Program-made: the position numbers and the translations under genes
In this document: piece by piece, positions 53,546 through 64,000 of the stretch
Layout of the letters: each line of letters begins with the position of its first letter
How positions within the stretch are numbered: the stretch's first letter is position 1
The notes under the pieces: model-generated
Seen by the model: the letters and a program-made list of their open reading frames with translations, nothing else
Told to the model about the DNA's origin: nothing
Database searches by the model: none
Assembly (NCBI RefSeq): GCF_014201875.1
Contig: NZ_JACHFL010000001.1
Coordinates: forward strand, 62,001 to 126,000
Direction of reading: 5' to 3'
DNA: 64,000 nucleotides
DNA from: Deinococcus humi
GTDB lineage: Bacteria > Deinococcota > Deinococci > Deinococcales > Deinococcaceae

Positions 53546-54552
53546 AGTGGCGCTCCAGTGTTCAGCCGCGCCCCGGGCTCACCCTGAACGGGCGGCTTGG
53601 GCGGCTCAATGGGGTTCGCGGGGTCTTGTCCCGGAGGCGTTGCAGGGGTGTCGCTGGGCGCCGTCTGGGGAGCGGTCGGCGTCGTCTCGGTCGGAGGCGT
53701 TGCGTCGGGTGTCGTCGGCGTGGGTGTCGTGGTGGGGACGGGCACAGCTTCGGTAGAGGCGGGCTGCTCCGTGCTGGCCGGAGTCTCCCCCTTGCTGGCC
53801 GTGGAGGTTTCGCTCATGACCGCCCCCGCCATGGTTCTGCCCGCCAGCAGCTTGCCTGTGCCGTCGCGGGCTTCGTAGCCCAGTTTGGTGGCGTCCAGGG
53901 TGACGGGCTTGGCCGGTTTGACTCCAATCAGGGCGACACGGACCCCGTTGCGTGGAACGGTCTTGAACCCCATGTCCACGGTCAGCACCTGACCCTGCTG
54001 CTGCCAGAACAGCACGCCGCTTCCCTCGGAGGCCTGCACGCGGGTTACAGCCACGCCCGCAGGCAGTTCCCAGTTCAGGCGGGCGGCGCGCACGTTGCGG
54101 GGCGCGGTGATGTTGACAGGAATGCGCGTCTCGCCGCGAATCTCGCCCGAGGGCAGCTTGGGGGCCAGCGACAGGGGCGGCAGGGTGTTGACGTTGACGG
54201 TGTATTCCTTGGCCCGCGTACTGAGGGTGGAATCGGTGACTTCCAGCGTGAACTTGTAGGTGCCGGTGGTGGTGGGCATGCCGGTCAGGCGCTGACCGCT
54301 CAGCTTGATGCCAGGAGGCAGCGTGCCGCTCGCCACCTTCAGGGTGTACGGTCCTGCGCCGCCCGAGATGCTCAGATCAGCCCCGTATTCCTCCCCCTGG
54401 TACATCACGGGCAGACCAGCGGCGCTGTCGGCAAAGTAGAGGATGTCCCGGCCGCTCCCGGTGGAGGTGCCGGTGACCGGCTGACCGCATCCAGCCACGG
54501 CGAGGCTCAGCGCCAGGGCCAGCGCGGGCCACGTTGTGCGAACTCGCTTCAT
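53542..54552 (-). CDS. Surface lipoprotein with Ig-like and cohesin-like domains
   Basis: A 336-residue protein. A lipobox ends at Cys22 (VAGC). Residues about 38-122 form a putative Ig domain of the He_PIG type (GAGPYTLKVASGTLPPGIKLSG). Residues about 128-240 form a second beta-sandwich whose pattern (RIPVNITAPRNVRAARLNWEL, and an alternating strand set) resembles a cohesin module. A Thr/Pro-rich spacer of about 80 residues follows. It could be a lipid-anchored scaffold for the dockerin protein of the same operon; the cohesin call is by pattern only. The ATG follows TACACT (54560-54565, minus) by 7 bases. Confidence 0.7.
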   Translation of the reverse strand: MKRVRTTWPALALALSLAVAGCGQPVTGTSTGSGRDILYFADSAAGLPVMYQGEEYGADLSISGGAGPYTLKVASGTLPPGIKLSGQRLTGMPTTTGTYKFTLEVTDSTLSTRAKEYTVNVNTLPPLSLAPKLPSGEIRGETRIPVNITAPRNVRAARLNWELPAGVAVTRVQASEGSGVLFWQQQGQVLTVDMGFKTVPRNGVRVALIGVKPAKPVTLDATKLGYEARDGTGKLLAGRTMAGAVMSETSTASKGETPASTEQPASTEAVPVPTTTPTPTTPDATPPTETTPTAPQTAPSDTPATPPGQDPANPIEPPKPPVQGEPGARLNTGAPL

Positions 54553-54559
54553 GCCCGCC

Positions 54560-54565
54560 AGTGTA
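54560..54565 (-). promoter_or_regulatory. -10 element of the cohesin/dockerin operon
   Basis: TACACT on the minus strand, 7 bases before the ATG at 54552. Confidence 0.5.
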
Positions 54566-54785
54566 CCCGCCGCCCCGTGTCAGTCCCGTGAGTTTGCGGT
54601 GATTTACCGGGGGCCAGGGATGGGGGGCTGGTCAACAGCTGCACCCAGCGTGTGATTTTCAGGACCCGCTGCACCAGCTGTCGCTGAATCTAGCTCCCCA
54701 CGTGGCGCGAATCTGAAATCTGCAAACGCTCAATAGACCTGGGCCACTTCGGCGGACCAGCCACGGTCTCTTTCTACCCATGCTC

Positions 54786-54791
54786 TAGACT
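54786..54791 (+). promoter_or_regulatory. -10 element of the M16C protease gene
   Basis: TAGACT, 7 bases before the ATG at 54799. The remaining ~220 bases back to 54566 show no gene. Confidence 0.5.
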
Positions 54792-54798
54792 TGCCGCC

Positions 54799-57720
<2,922 letters not shown>

Positions 57721-57734
57721 GGTGGTGCAGCAAA

Positions 57735-57762
57735 CAGGACGGGGGTCACTCTTCCCGTCCTG
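57735..57762 (+). terminator. Hairpin after M16C protease
   Basis: CAGGACGGG (57735-57743) and CCCGTCCTG (57754-57762) form a 9-bp stem without a T-run. Confidence 0.55.
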
Positions 57763-57842
57763 ATTCAACAGTGAGAAAAACGCACGGGGCGCCTGAATGG
57801 AAGCAGGATTCCTTTCGGGCTGCTGGCTGTCAGGCTGAGAAC

Positions 57843-58622
57843 ATGTTCAACCAAACTAATCTGAAACGGCCCGCCGCCTCTTTCGCCGCCGTCATTGGTC
57901 TCAGCTTGGTGTTGAGTGCCTGTGGGGGCGGTGAAATCGTGACGCCTGATCCTGATCCGAAGCCGGACCCCACCCCTACAGAGCAGGTGGGATTGATCAA
58001 GGGCCAGATCACCCCCTTCAAAGCGGGTGACGTTTTGAGTGTCAGAGCAGGTGTTGAGAATGATCAGGATTCGGCGATCGCCAGAGCACCTGTTGACATG
58101 AAAGGGGCATTTGACCTTCAATTACCCATGGTTAATGTCATAACCACGAACTTCAATGGTAAACTGATAAGTCCTAAATATGTTTTTGGCTGCGATGATT
58201 CTCAGATTGACAAGGAATCCTCTTTCACGACAGGCTTACTACTACTTCCGATCAATGATTTAAAAACTGATAAATTTCAATCGATTATCGCAGAAGTTGA
58301 TCCCAATAGCCCAACCTTCAATTATAAAGCATGGTATTTCGCGAATATGGACGGGAGTTTAAAATTCAAAGGGGATTGCATCCTTAGAGGCAAAATAGAC
58401 ACCAATTTGAATTTCAAGAGGGGCTGGAACGTCGTCAACACATACACCGATACCAGTGCTGGAACAACGACCTACACCATTACGTCACAGCCTGAAGATC
58501 GCATCCCCTGGACATTTGCTACGGCAGCAGCGACCAGCCTAAGTCTGCGCGGGCAAAGCGTTCAGCTCACTAAAAACTACTTCACACCCTGGAAGAACCT
58601 GCCCCAGTATCAGAACCGCTAA
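57843..58622 (+). CDS. AT-rich lipoprotein of unknown function
   Basis: A 259-residue protein with a lipobox SAC (Cys27) after a signal peptide and a Pro/Asp-rich spacer, followed by a domain with Cys pairs (GCDDSQ, GDCILRG) and many Asn, Ser and Lys. The coding region from about 58130 to 58560 is clearly richer in A and T than its neighbours, which suggests recent transfer or fast evolution. I do not recognise the family. The ATG lies 6 bases after CAGGCT (57831-57836), a weak -10. Confidence 0.7.
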   Translation: MFNQTNLKRPAASFAAVIGLSLVLSACGGGEIVTPDPDPKPDPTPTEQVGLIKGQITPFKAGDVLSVRAGVENDQDSAIARAPVDMKGAFDLQLPMVNVITTNFNGKLISPKYVFGCDDSQIDKESSFTTGLLLLPINDLKTDKFQSIIAEVDPNSPTFNYKAWYFANMDGSLKFKGDCILRGKIDTNLNFKRGWNVVNTYTDTSAGTTTYTITSQPEDRIPWTFATAAATSLSLRGQSVQLTKNYFTPWKNLPQYQNR

Positions 58623-58634
58623 GCGCTCAATAGC

Positions 58635-58664
58635 AAAAGCCCCCGCACTTATGCGGGGGCTTTT
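58635..58664. terminator. Bidirectional terminator (lipoprotein and tRNA-Asn)
   Basis: AAAAGCCCCCGC (58635-58646) and GCGGGGGCTTTT (58653-58664) form a symmetrical stem with T-runs on both strands; it serves the lipoprotein (+) and the tRNA (-). Confidence 0.9.
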
Positions 58665-58668
58665 CTGG

Positions 58669-58743
58669 TGGCTCGGCAGGTAGGGGTCGAACCTACGACC
58701 ATTCGATTAACAGTCGAACGCTCTGCCACTGAGCTACTGCCGA
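58669..58743 (-). tRNA. tRNA-Asn (GTT)
   Basis: On the minus strand the 75-nt sequence folds as a cloverleaf: acceptor TCGGCAG pairs with CTGCCGA, the anticodon arm TTCGA/TCGAA carries CTGTTAA with anticodon GTT, the T arm GTAGG/CCTAC carries TTCGACC, and the CCA end is encoded (58669-58671). D arm is GCTC/GAGC. Confidence 0.97.
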
Positions 58744-58760
58744 ACACTGGTCCTTCTCAG

Positions 58761-58790
58761 ATCCTACTCCCGAAAAAGCGTTGGGGGTAA
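58761..58790 (-). promoter_or_regulatory. tRNA-Asn promoter
   Basis: On the minus strand TTACCC (58785-58790) and TAGGAT (58761-58766) are 18 bases apart, upstream of the tRNA 5' end by 17 bases. Confidence 0.5.
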
Positions 58791-58891
58791 GGTGGCGGGC
58801 CGTTTCCGGCGCGAGAAGGATAGTACCATCCGCCTTCAAAACACGCAAGTCCCAGCCACTCGCCCAGAGGACGGGTGAAAGCGCCCCTCTT

Positions 58892-60730
58892 CTAAACCAG
58901 TTCCGCCTGGGCCGCCTGTTCCTGACGGAACTGCAACTCGTACAGGTCACGGTACAGTCCACCCTGGGCCAGCAGTTCAGCGTGGGTGCCGTCCTCCACC
59001 ACTTCCCCCCCATTCATGACCAGAATGCGGTCCGCATTGCGGATGGTGCTCAGACGGTGGGCGATCACGAAGGTGGTGCGGCGCAGCATCAGGCGTTCCA
59101 GGGCGGCCTGCACCAGAGACTCTGATTCGTTGTCCAAGGCGCTGGTGGCTTCGTCCAGAATCAGGATGCGTGGGTCCTTGAGGATGGCGCGGGCAATGGC
59201 GACACGCTGGCGCTGACCGCCCGACAGTTTGACTCCGCGCTCGCCCACCACGGTGTCGTAGCCATGTTCAAAGGCACGGATGAAATCGTCGGCATTGGCC
59301 GCCTTGGCCGCCGCTTCCACTTCCTCAGGCGAGGCGTCGGGGCGGCCATACAGAATGTTTTCGCGCACCGTACCGGAAAAAAGCAGCGTTTCCTGCGGCA
59401 CCAGGCCCACCTGAGCGCGCAGATCCTGCAGTGGGTATGAGCGCACGTCCTGACCGTCCACCCGCAGGGAACCGCCCGTCACGTCCCAGAACCGCGGAAT
59501 CAGATTCACGAAGGTGGTCTTGCCCGCGCCGCTGGGGCCGACCAGAGCCACCACCTGTCCGGCAGGCACGTCCACATTGATGTGCCGCAGCACCGCCGCG
59601 CCCTCGAACTGGGATTCGCCGTCGTAGGTGAAGCTCACGTCGCGGAATTCCACCCGGCCCTCGGCACGGGCCAGGGACAGCGGGGTGACCGGCGCGGGGA
59701 GATCGCTGCGCTCGTCCATCAGCTCGAAAATGCGGCTCGACGCCCCCAGCGCTTCCTGAAACTGGTTGAAGATGCCGGTCAACGCGGCCACCGTGCCACC
59801 CACCTGCAGCGCGTAAATCAGGAAGGTCACCAGGTTGCCGGGAGTCATGCTTCCTGCCATGACCTGCCGCCCGCCGTACCACAGCACCACGGCCAGTGCG
59901 CCGAAGGTCAGGAAACTCATCACGCCGCCCATCAGGGCTTGCAGGCGGGCGCGGCGCAGGGCGGCCAGAAAGCTGACAACGATGCCCTGGCCGTAGCGGT
60001 TCCTCTCCACGTTCTCGGCGGTGAAGCTCTGCACCACCCGTACCCCGCTGATGGCTTCCTCGGCGTTGGCGTTGGCGGCAGCCACGGCGTCCTGTACCTC
60101 GCGGCTGACCTTGCGGATGCGCCGACCGATCACAATGGCCGTGCCGATGATCAGCGGGATGACCGCCAGGGTCAGCAGGCTCAGGCGCGCGCTGGTCAGG
60201 ATCAGCAGGATCACTGCCCCGATCAGGCTGACCGACTGCGCCGCAAGCTGCGCCAGCGCCGTGCTGGTCACGGTCTGCACGGTCCCCACGTCGGCGGTCA
60301 GCCGGCTGGTCAGGTCACCGGTCTTGTGATCCCCAAAAAAGCGCGGCGACAGGGTCAGCAGGTGCGAGAACAGCGAGCGACGCAGGTCCGCCACCACGCC
60401 CGCCCCCACCCGCGACAGCAGGTACGACTGCGCCGCCCCGAAGAGTGATGACAGCGCAAAGATGCCCAGCAGCAGCAGCACGGTGCGGTCCAGCGGCCCG
60501 GTGTCGGTGCTGCCCACCTTCAGGAACGAGGCGTCGATCAGCCGCCCGAACAGCAGGGGGAAGACCAGGTTCAGGCCGCTGGAGATCAGTGTGGCCAGCG
60601 CCCCTAGAATGAAGAGGAACCGGTACGGTCTGGCGTAGGCCAGCAACCGGACCAACTGCCGGGGATCGCGTTTGGGACGGGGCGCGTCGGGATCATGGCT
60701 GGAGGTAGAACGGCCAGGGCGCGAGAACAT
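58892..60730 (-). CDS. ABC transporter with fused permease and ATPase (MsbA/LmrA-like exporter)
   Basis: A 612-residue half-transporter. Six membrane helices span about residues 35-325, followed by a nucleotide-binding domain with Walker A GPSGAGKTT, signature LSGGQ, Walker B ILILDEATSALD and the switch His in IVIAHRLS. It should work as a homodimer exporting lipids or drugs. The ATG at 60730 lies 6 bases after TACCCT (60737-60742, minus), so an ATG seven codons earlier is rejected. Confidence 0.93.
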   Translation of the reverse strand: MFSRPGRSTSSHDPDAPRPKRDPRQLVRLLAYARPYRFLFILGALATLISSGLNLVFPLLFGRLIDASFLKVGSTDTGPLDRTVLLLLGIFALSSLFGAAQSYLLSRVGAGVVADLRRSLFSHLLTLSPRFFGDHKTGDLTSRLTADVGTVQTVTSTALAQLAAQSVSLIGAVILLILTSARLSLLTLAVIPLIIGTAIVIGRRIRKVSREVQDAVAAANANAEEAISGVRVVQSFTAENVERNRYGQGIVVSFLAALRRARLQALMGGVMSFLTFGALAVVLWYGGRQVMAGSMTPGNLVTFLIYALQVGGTVAALTGIFNQFQEALGASSRIFELMDERSDLPAPVTPLSLARAEGRVEFRDVSFTYDGESQFEGAAVLRHINVDVPAGQVVALVGPSGAGKTTFVNLIPRFWDVTGGSLRVDGQDVRSYPLQDLRAQVGLVPQETLLFSGTVRENILYGRPDASPEEVEAAAKAANADDFIRAFEHGYDTVVGERGVKLSGGQRQRVAIARAILKDPRILILDEATSALDNESESLVQAALERLMLRRTTFVIAHRLSTIRNADRILVMNGGEVVEDGTHAELLAQGGLYRDLYELQFRQEQAAQAELV

Positions 60731-60736
60731 GCGATC

Positions 60737-60742
60737 AGGGTA
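60737..60742 (-). promoter_or_regulatory. -10 element of the ABC exporter
   Basis: TACCCT on the minus strand, 6 bases before the ATG at 60730; decides the start. Confidence 0.5.
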
Positions 60743-60805
60743 CGCCTGCATGCGGGGTCAGATGGCCGGAAAGATGACCAAGCCTGCCCCGGTGGCTTGC
60801 CAGCA

Positions 60806-60811
60806 TAAACT
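60806..60811 (+). promoter_or_regulatory. -10 element of the STM4015-4012 operon
   Basis: TAAACT, 5 bases before the ATG at 60817. It is the only promoter-like site before four overlapping genes. Confidence 0.5.
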
Positions 60812-60816
60812 GGCGC

Positions 60817-61734
60817 ATGACCATCGGTGAGCACCTCACAGAATTTGGCGGCTTTCAGGTTCAGCAGTGGGAGCCAGGACAGCCGCTGAGCGACACGGCA
60901 ACGACGATTCACCGCATAGCCGTGGATTACGACGATGAGAACAACTGGACTGACAAATTCCGGACCTTTCTGGCGCTGCCGGGGGTGGAGCAGACTCAAG
61001 GGCTGGTGGTGGGCCTGTGGACAGACGAGAGCACGGAAGGCGACGTTTCGCCCATGATCGAAGCGCTGGTCAGTGCCCACGGGCAGCTCCCGCAGCTCAG
61101 AGCCCTGTTCATCGGCGACATTACCTACGAGGAGAACGAGGTGTCGTGGATCACGCAGGGCGATCTCTCTCCCGTTCTGGCCGCCTACCCACAGCTCACC
61201 CATCTGGGCATTCGCGGCGGCAACGACCTGAGCCTGGGTCAGATCCATCTCCCCGAACTGCGCGAGCTGATCGTCCAGGCGGGCGGTCTGAGCGCTGAAG
61301 TCGTGCGCGAGGTCACCGCCGCCGAACTGCCCAAGCTGGAACATCTGGAACTGTACCTGGGAACCGAGGATTACGGCGCGACGAACGCCGCCGACGATCT
61401 GACGCCGCTGCTGGACGGCTCACGCTTTCCGGCCCTGAAGTACCTGGGGGTGAAGAACAGCGAGCATCAGGACGAAATCGCGCAGATGTTCGCCCATGCT
61501 CCGGTACTCGATCAGCTTGAAGTTCTGGACCTGTCTCTAGGAACCCTGACCAATGAGGGCGCAGCTGCCCTTCTGGACAGCGAGCGTGTCAGGACGCTGA
61601 AGAAACTCATCCTCACCCACCACTTCTGCACTGAGGAAATGATGGAGAAGCTGGCCGCGCTGCCCATTGACGTGGATACCTCCGATCCTCAGGACCATGA
61701 GGACGACTGGCGTTTCGTGGCCCTGGGGGAATGA
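60817..61734 (+). CDS. STM4015-family leucine-rich-repeat protein
   Basis: A 305-residue protein. An N-terminal region with ENNWTDKFRTFLALPGVEQTQGLVVG (about 41-66) leads into several LRR-like units with LxxLxI/L patterns (for example LPQLRALFIGDI, YPQLTHLGIRGG, LPKLEHLELYLG, FPALKYLGVKNS, LDQLEVLDLSLG). This matches the uncharacterised STM4015 family by pattern. It is the first gene of an operon whose next three genes match STM4014, STM4013 and STM4012. No signal peptide; its role could be substrate recognition. The stop overlaps the next ATG (ATGA). Confidence 0.8.
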   Translation: MTIGEHLTEFGGFQVQQWEPGQPLSDTATTIHRIAVDYDDENNWTDKFRTFLALPGVEQTQGLVVGLWTDESTEGDVSPMIEALVSAHGQLPQLRALFIGDITYEENEVSWITQGDLSPVLAAYPQLTHLGIRGGNDLSLGQIHLPELRELIVQAGGLSAEVVREVTAAELPKLEHLELYLGTEDYGATNAADDLTPLLDGSRFPALKYLGVKNSEHQDEIAQMFAHAPVLDQLEVLDLSLGTLTNEGAAALLDSERVRTLKKLILTHHFCTEEMMEKLAALPIDVDTSDPQDHEDDWRFVALGE

Positions 61735-62873
61735 GGCCGGCTCCCGTTGTCACCAAACTGCCACCCTGCGATGTGCTGCTGATCGCCCCGCCGCAGGGCC
61801 GACGCGCCCGCGCTTTCGGGGCCACCCTGAATGACCTGGGCTGGCCCCCGGCGCGGGTGGTGTCGTATCTGGATTTGATGGAGGACCGCGTCAGGCTGGC
61901 CGATCAGGTGCGCCCCGGCAGCATCGTCCGATTCGAGTCTCCGGGCGAGGACATCGGCACTGAACTGGCCCTGATTGAGATGGGAGGCGGGCCAATGGTG
62001 GATCTGGAGGCAGGCGAACTCGCTCCGTCGCGGGCGTGGCACGCGGGCTTCAGTCAGGTTCTGCAGGCATTGGACGCGCAATTGCAAAATGCCCCCCCCC
62101 ACACCCGCATGCAACAGACCGCCCACATCCTGACCATGTTCGACAAGCCTGCCACGCACGCGCGGCTGGGGGCAGCGGGCGTCCCAGTGCCAGAAGCGCT
62201 GCCGGAAGTGAACTCGTTCGACGGGCTGATGGTCGCGGCGAGGGAACGCGGCTGGACACGGCTGTTCATCAAACTGGCTTACGGCTCCAGCGGTTCAGGC
62301 ATCGTCGCTTTGCAATGGACCGGGCAAAGGGTCAGCGCCGCAACCACCGTACGTCAGGAAGCTGGTCGTCTGCTCAACTCACGGCGGCTGATCAGATCAC
62401 AGGACTGGGCGGAGATCAGGGCGCTGATTGACGCGCTGGCCCCGCACCGCCTGCACGTCGAACGCTGGCTGCCCAAGGCCAGTTTTGGCGGCGGCACCAT
62501 TGATCTGCGCGTGGTGGTCATAGGTGGAGAGGCGCGGCACGCGCTGGTGCGAACGTCGCGCGGGCCGATTACGAATCTGCATCTGGGGAATCAACGGGGC
62601 GACATCGAGGCGCTCAAAACGGAACTGGGTGCGGAACGCTGGACAGAAGTGGGGCGCACCGCCGAGGCCGCCCTTGCCGCCTTTCCTGGCGCCCTCTACG
62701 GCGGCGTAGACCTGCTGCTGACGCCAGGGTGGAAGCGTCGGGCGGTGCTGGAAGTCAACGCTTTCGGCGACTACCACCGGGGCATTCTGGTGGGCGGCAG
62801 GGACACCTACGCGGCAGAACTGTTTGCGCTGGGGCAGGCGAAACGGGGAGGGCAGAATGCTGAATGCGCGTGA
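61731..62873 (+). CDS. STM4014-family ATP-grasp-like protein
   Basis: A 380-residue protein. After an N-terminal Rossmann-like part (about 10-90), residues about 110-370 look like an ATP-grasp fold: a KLAYGSSGSGIV phosphate-binding loop near 180-192, a VERWLPK acidic/aromatic patch, DLRVVVIGGEARHAL and a final EVNAFGDYH metal-binding segment. ATP-grasp enzymes ligate carboxyl groups to amines or thiols. The pattern matches the STM4014 family, whose function is not known. It overlaps STM4015 by 4 and STM4013 by 17 bases. Confidence 0.8.
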   Translation: MRPAPVVTKLPPCDVLLIAPPQGRRARAFGATLNDLGWPPARVVSYLDLMEDRVRLADQVRPGSIVRFESPGEDIGTELALIEMGGGPMVDLEAGELAPSRAWHAGFSQVLQALDAQLQNAPPHTRMQQTAHILTMFDKPATHARLGAAGVPVPEALPEVNSFDGLMVAARERGWTRLFIKLAYGSSGSGIVALQWTGQRVSAATTVRQEAGRLLNSRRLIRSQDWAEIRALIDALAPHRLHVERWLPKASFGGGTIDLRVVVIGGEARHALVRTSRGPITNLHLGNQRGDIEALKTELGAERWTEVGRTAEAALAAFPGALYGGVDLLLTPGWKRRAVLEVNAFGDYHRGILVGGRDTYAAELFALGQAKRGGQNAECA

Positions 62874-63666
62874 ATGGATCGGCACCTGTGACGTGATGCT
62901 CCTCACACTGGACAGCTTGCGCTATGACGTGGCCGTTATGGCGCTAGAAGCGGGAGAGACGCCCCATCTCGCCGCTGTCCTGCCCGGCGAAGTGTGGGAG
63001 AAGCGGCAGACCCCCGGCAGCTTCACCTACGCCGCGCATCACGCTTTTCTGTCGGGCTTTCTGCCCACGCCCGCGCGTCCGGGGCGTCATCCACGCCTGT
63101 TCGCCGCCGCTTTCGAGGGCAGCCGCAGCACCTCGCCGCAGACCTTTACCTTTGAAGAGGCCACCTTGCCGGAAGCGCTGGCGACTCGCGGCTATCACAC
63201 GGTCTGCGTGGGCGGTGTGGGCTTCTTTAATAGGCGCTCGGCGCTGGGAAGCGTGCTGCCTGACCTGTTCGCCGAGGCACACTGGTCCCCAGCCAGCGGC
63301 GTCAAGAATCCTGACTCGGCAGACGTGCAGATGCGTGTGGCAGCGAAGGCCCTGGAGGCCGTTCCGCCAGGGCAAAGGGTTTTCATGTTGCTCAATGTTG
63401 CGGCCACCCATACGCCCACGCACTTCTACGTGCCGGGCGCGCGGCAGGATTCGGTGGAAACTCAACGGGCCGCCCTGCGAACGGTGGACGCCGCCCTGCC
63501 TATCCTTTTTAACGTTTTGCGCGCACGCGGAGACACGTTGCTGATCATCTGCGCCGATCATGGCACCTGCTTCGGCGAAGACGGCTACCACGGTCACCGC
63601 CTCGCACATCCACAGGTGTGGACGGTGCCATACGCGGAGCTTCTTTTGAAGGAAACTGAAGCATGA
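62857..63666 (+). CDS. STM4013/SEN3800-family hydrolase (sulfatase/phosphatase superfamily)
   Basis: A 269-residue protein with the alkaline-phosphatase/sulfatase-superfamily signatures: an N-terminal LTLDSLRYD metal-binding segment, a nucleophile region with AAHHAFLSGFLP, and a C-terminal ICADHGTCFGEDGYHGH metal-binding loop. It should hydrolyse a phosphate or sulfate ester. Known family members occur beside STM4014 and STM4012. GGGAGGG (62845-62851) precedes the ATG, which overlaps the upstream gene by 17 bases. Confidence 0.82.
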   Translation: MLNAREWIGTCDVMLLTLDSLRYDVAVMALEAGETPHLAAVLPGEVWEKRQTPGSFTYAAHHAFLSGFLPTPARPGRHPRLFAAAFEGSRSTSPQTFTFEEATLPEALATRGYHTVCVGGVGFFNRRSALGSVLPDLFAEAHWSPASGVKNPDSADVQMRVAAKALEAVPPGQRVFMLLNVAATHTPTHFYVPGARQDSVETQRAALRTVDAALPILFNVLRARGDTLLIICADHGTCFGEDGYHGHRLAHPQVWTVPYAELLLKETEA

Positions 63667-64000
63667 CTGCCACCCTGCCGCCCGCATTGGCCGAATTGCT
63701 CAGGGGCGGCCCCTACCAGAGCTACACCTACGGCTATCCACACAAGACGGCCTACCGCCCGTTGAGCAAACCCGTGGCCCTGCGCGACGCCTGGGCCAAC
63801 GAAAAACGCGACTCTCTGTTCCTGTACCTGCATATTCCCTTTTGCGAAATGCGGTGCGGCTTTTGTAACCTGTTTACCGTTGCCAACGCCCCGCTCAGCC
63901 TGGAACGGGCGTATCTGGACGCGCTGGAACGGCAGATGAAGGTGGTGCGCGGAGCACTGGACGGTGCGAAGTTCTCGCGCCTCGCCATTGGCGGCGGCAC
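63663..64000 (+). CDS. STM4012-family radical SAM protein, N-terminal part
   Basis: The gene runs off the right edge; 112 codons are visible. The segment LYLHIPFCEMRCGFCNLFT contains the radical SAM CxxxCxxC cluster, in the HemN-like arrangement, and the visible end IGGG is the SAM-binding glycine motif. The start overlaps the STM4013 stop (ATGA). It probably performs a radical modification of a metabolite or protein; the target is unknown. A STM4011 gene may follow outside the window. Confidence 0.85.
   Translation, partial: MTATLPPALAELLRGGPYQSYTYGYPHKTAYRPLSKPVALRDAWANEKRDSLFLYLHIPFCEMRCGFCNLFTVANAPLSLERAYLDALERQMKVVRGALDGAKFSRLAIGGG

Noticed and set aside
58669..58743. tRNA-Asn as an attachment site of a mobile element
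   Set aside because: No integrase and no repeated tRNA 3' end are visible, though the neighbour gene is AT-rich.

Overview
The window looks like a piece of a Deinococcus chromosome. It is GC-rich, and many genes share the leaderless layout known from Deinococcus: a -10 hexamer of the form TAnnnT only 5 to 8 bases before an ATG or GTG. The gene content agrees: a DinB-family protein, a carotenoid 3,4-desaturase partner pair, RecG, a hydrophilic LEA-like protein, MsrA, OsmC, cold shock protein, and many short secreted or lipoproteins without known function. I see no rRNA, CRISPR array, insertion sequence or prophage; one tRNA-Asn is present.

Layout. 1-4200: two flavoprotein ferredoxin-NADP reductases, a HAD phosphatase, and a Ser/Thr kinase translationally coupled to the DNA polymerase III delta subunit (holA). 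4200-9420: acyl-CoA dehydrogenase, a Panacea-domain protein overlapping a two-TM membrane protein (toxin-antitoxin-like), a methyltransferase, isocitrate dehydrogenase and a LEA-like protein. 9500-13170: two sugar-type ABC permeases, a lipoprotein and an FAD oxidoreductase. 13400-17460: a tightly overlapping run (DinB, histidine phosphatase, alpha/beta hydrolase) and then a DsbA-like protein and an AlaX-like editing protein. 17480-26210: deoD, rsmB, a degenerate HD-GYP protein, an APH-like kinase, recG and an SDR, with a candidate small RNA or attenuator between the last two. 26270-33930: surface or unknown proteins, gamma carbonic anhydrase, cold shock protein, a P5C dehydrogenase, DUF4127 and DUF2167 proteins. 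34010-42780: a diguanylate cyclase gene broken by an in-frame amber codon, trpBA behind a perfect 25-bp palindrome, gluQRS, a TSUP transporter, msrA, and a lycopene-elongase-like prenyltransferase with CrtD. 42840-49720: a secreted subtilase and a proline catabolism operon (GntR regulator, proline dehydrogenase, NmrA-like, P5C dehydrogenase) whose promoter is overlapped by a 16-bp palindrome. 49880-57720: DUF808, hydrolase, OsmC, a three-gene secreted operon pairing a cohesin-like lipoprotein with a dockerin protein, and an M16C protease. 57840-64000: an AT-rich lipoprotein, tRNA-Asn, an MsbA-like ABC exporter, and the start of a conserved, uncharacterised operon (STM4015, STM4014, STM4013 and STM4012 families).

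The strongest candidate for an undescribed system is the last operon (60817 to beyond 64000): an LRR protein, an ATP-grasp enzyme, a sulfatase/phosphatase-superfamily hydrolase and a radical SAM enzyme, all joined by start-stop overlaps. The cohesin/dockerin operon and the Panacea/two-TM pair are the next most interesting. All functions are inferred from motifs read by eye; no database search was run.
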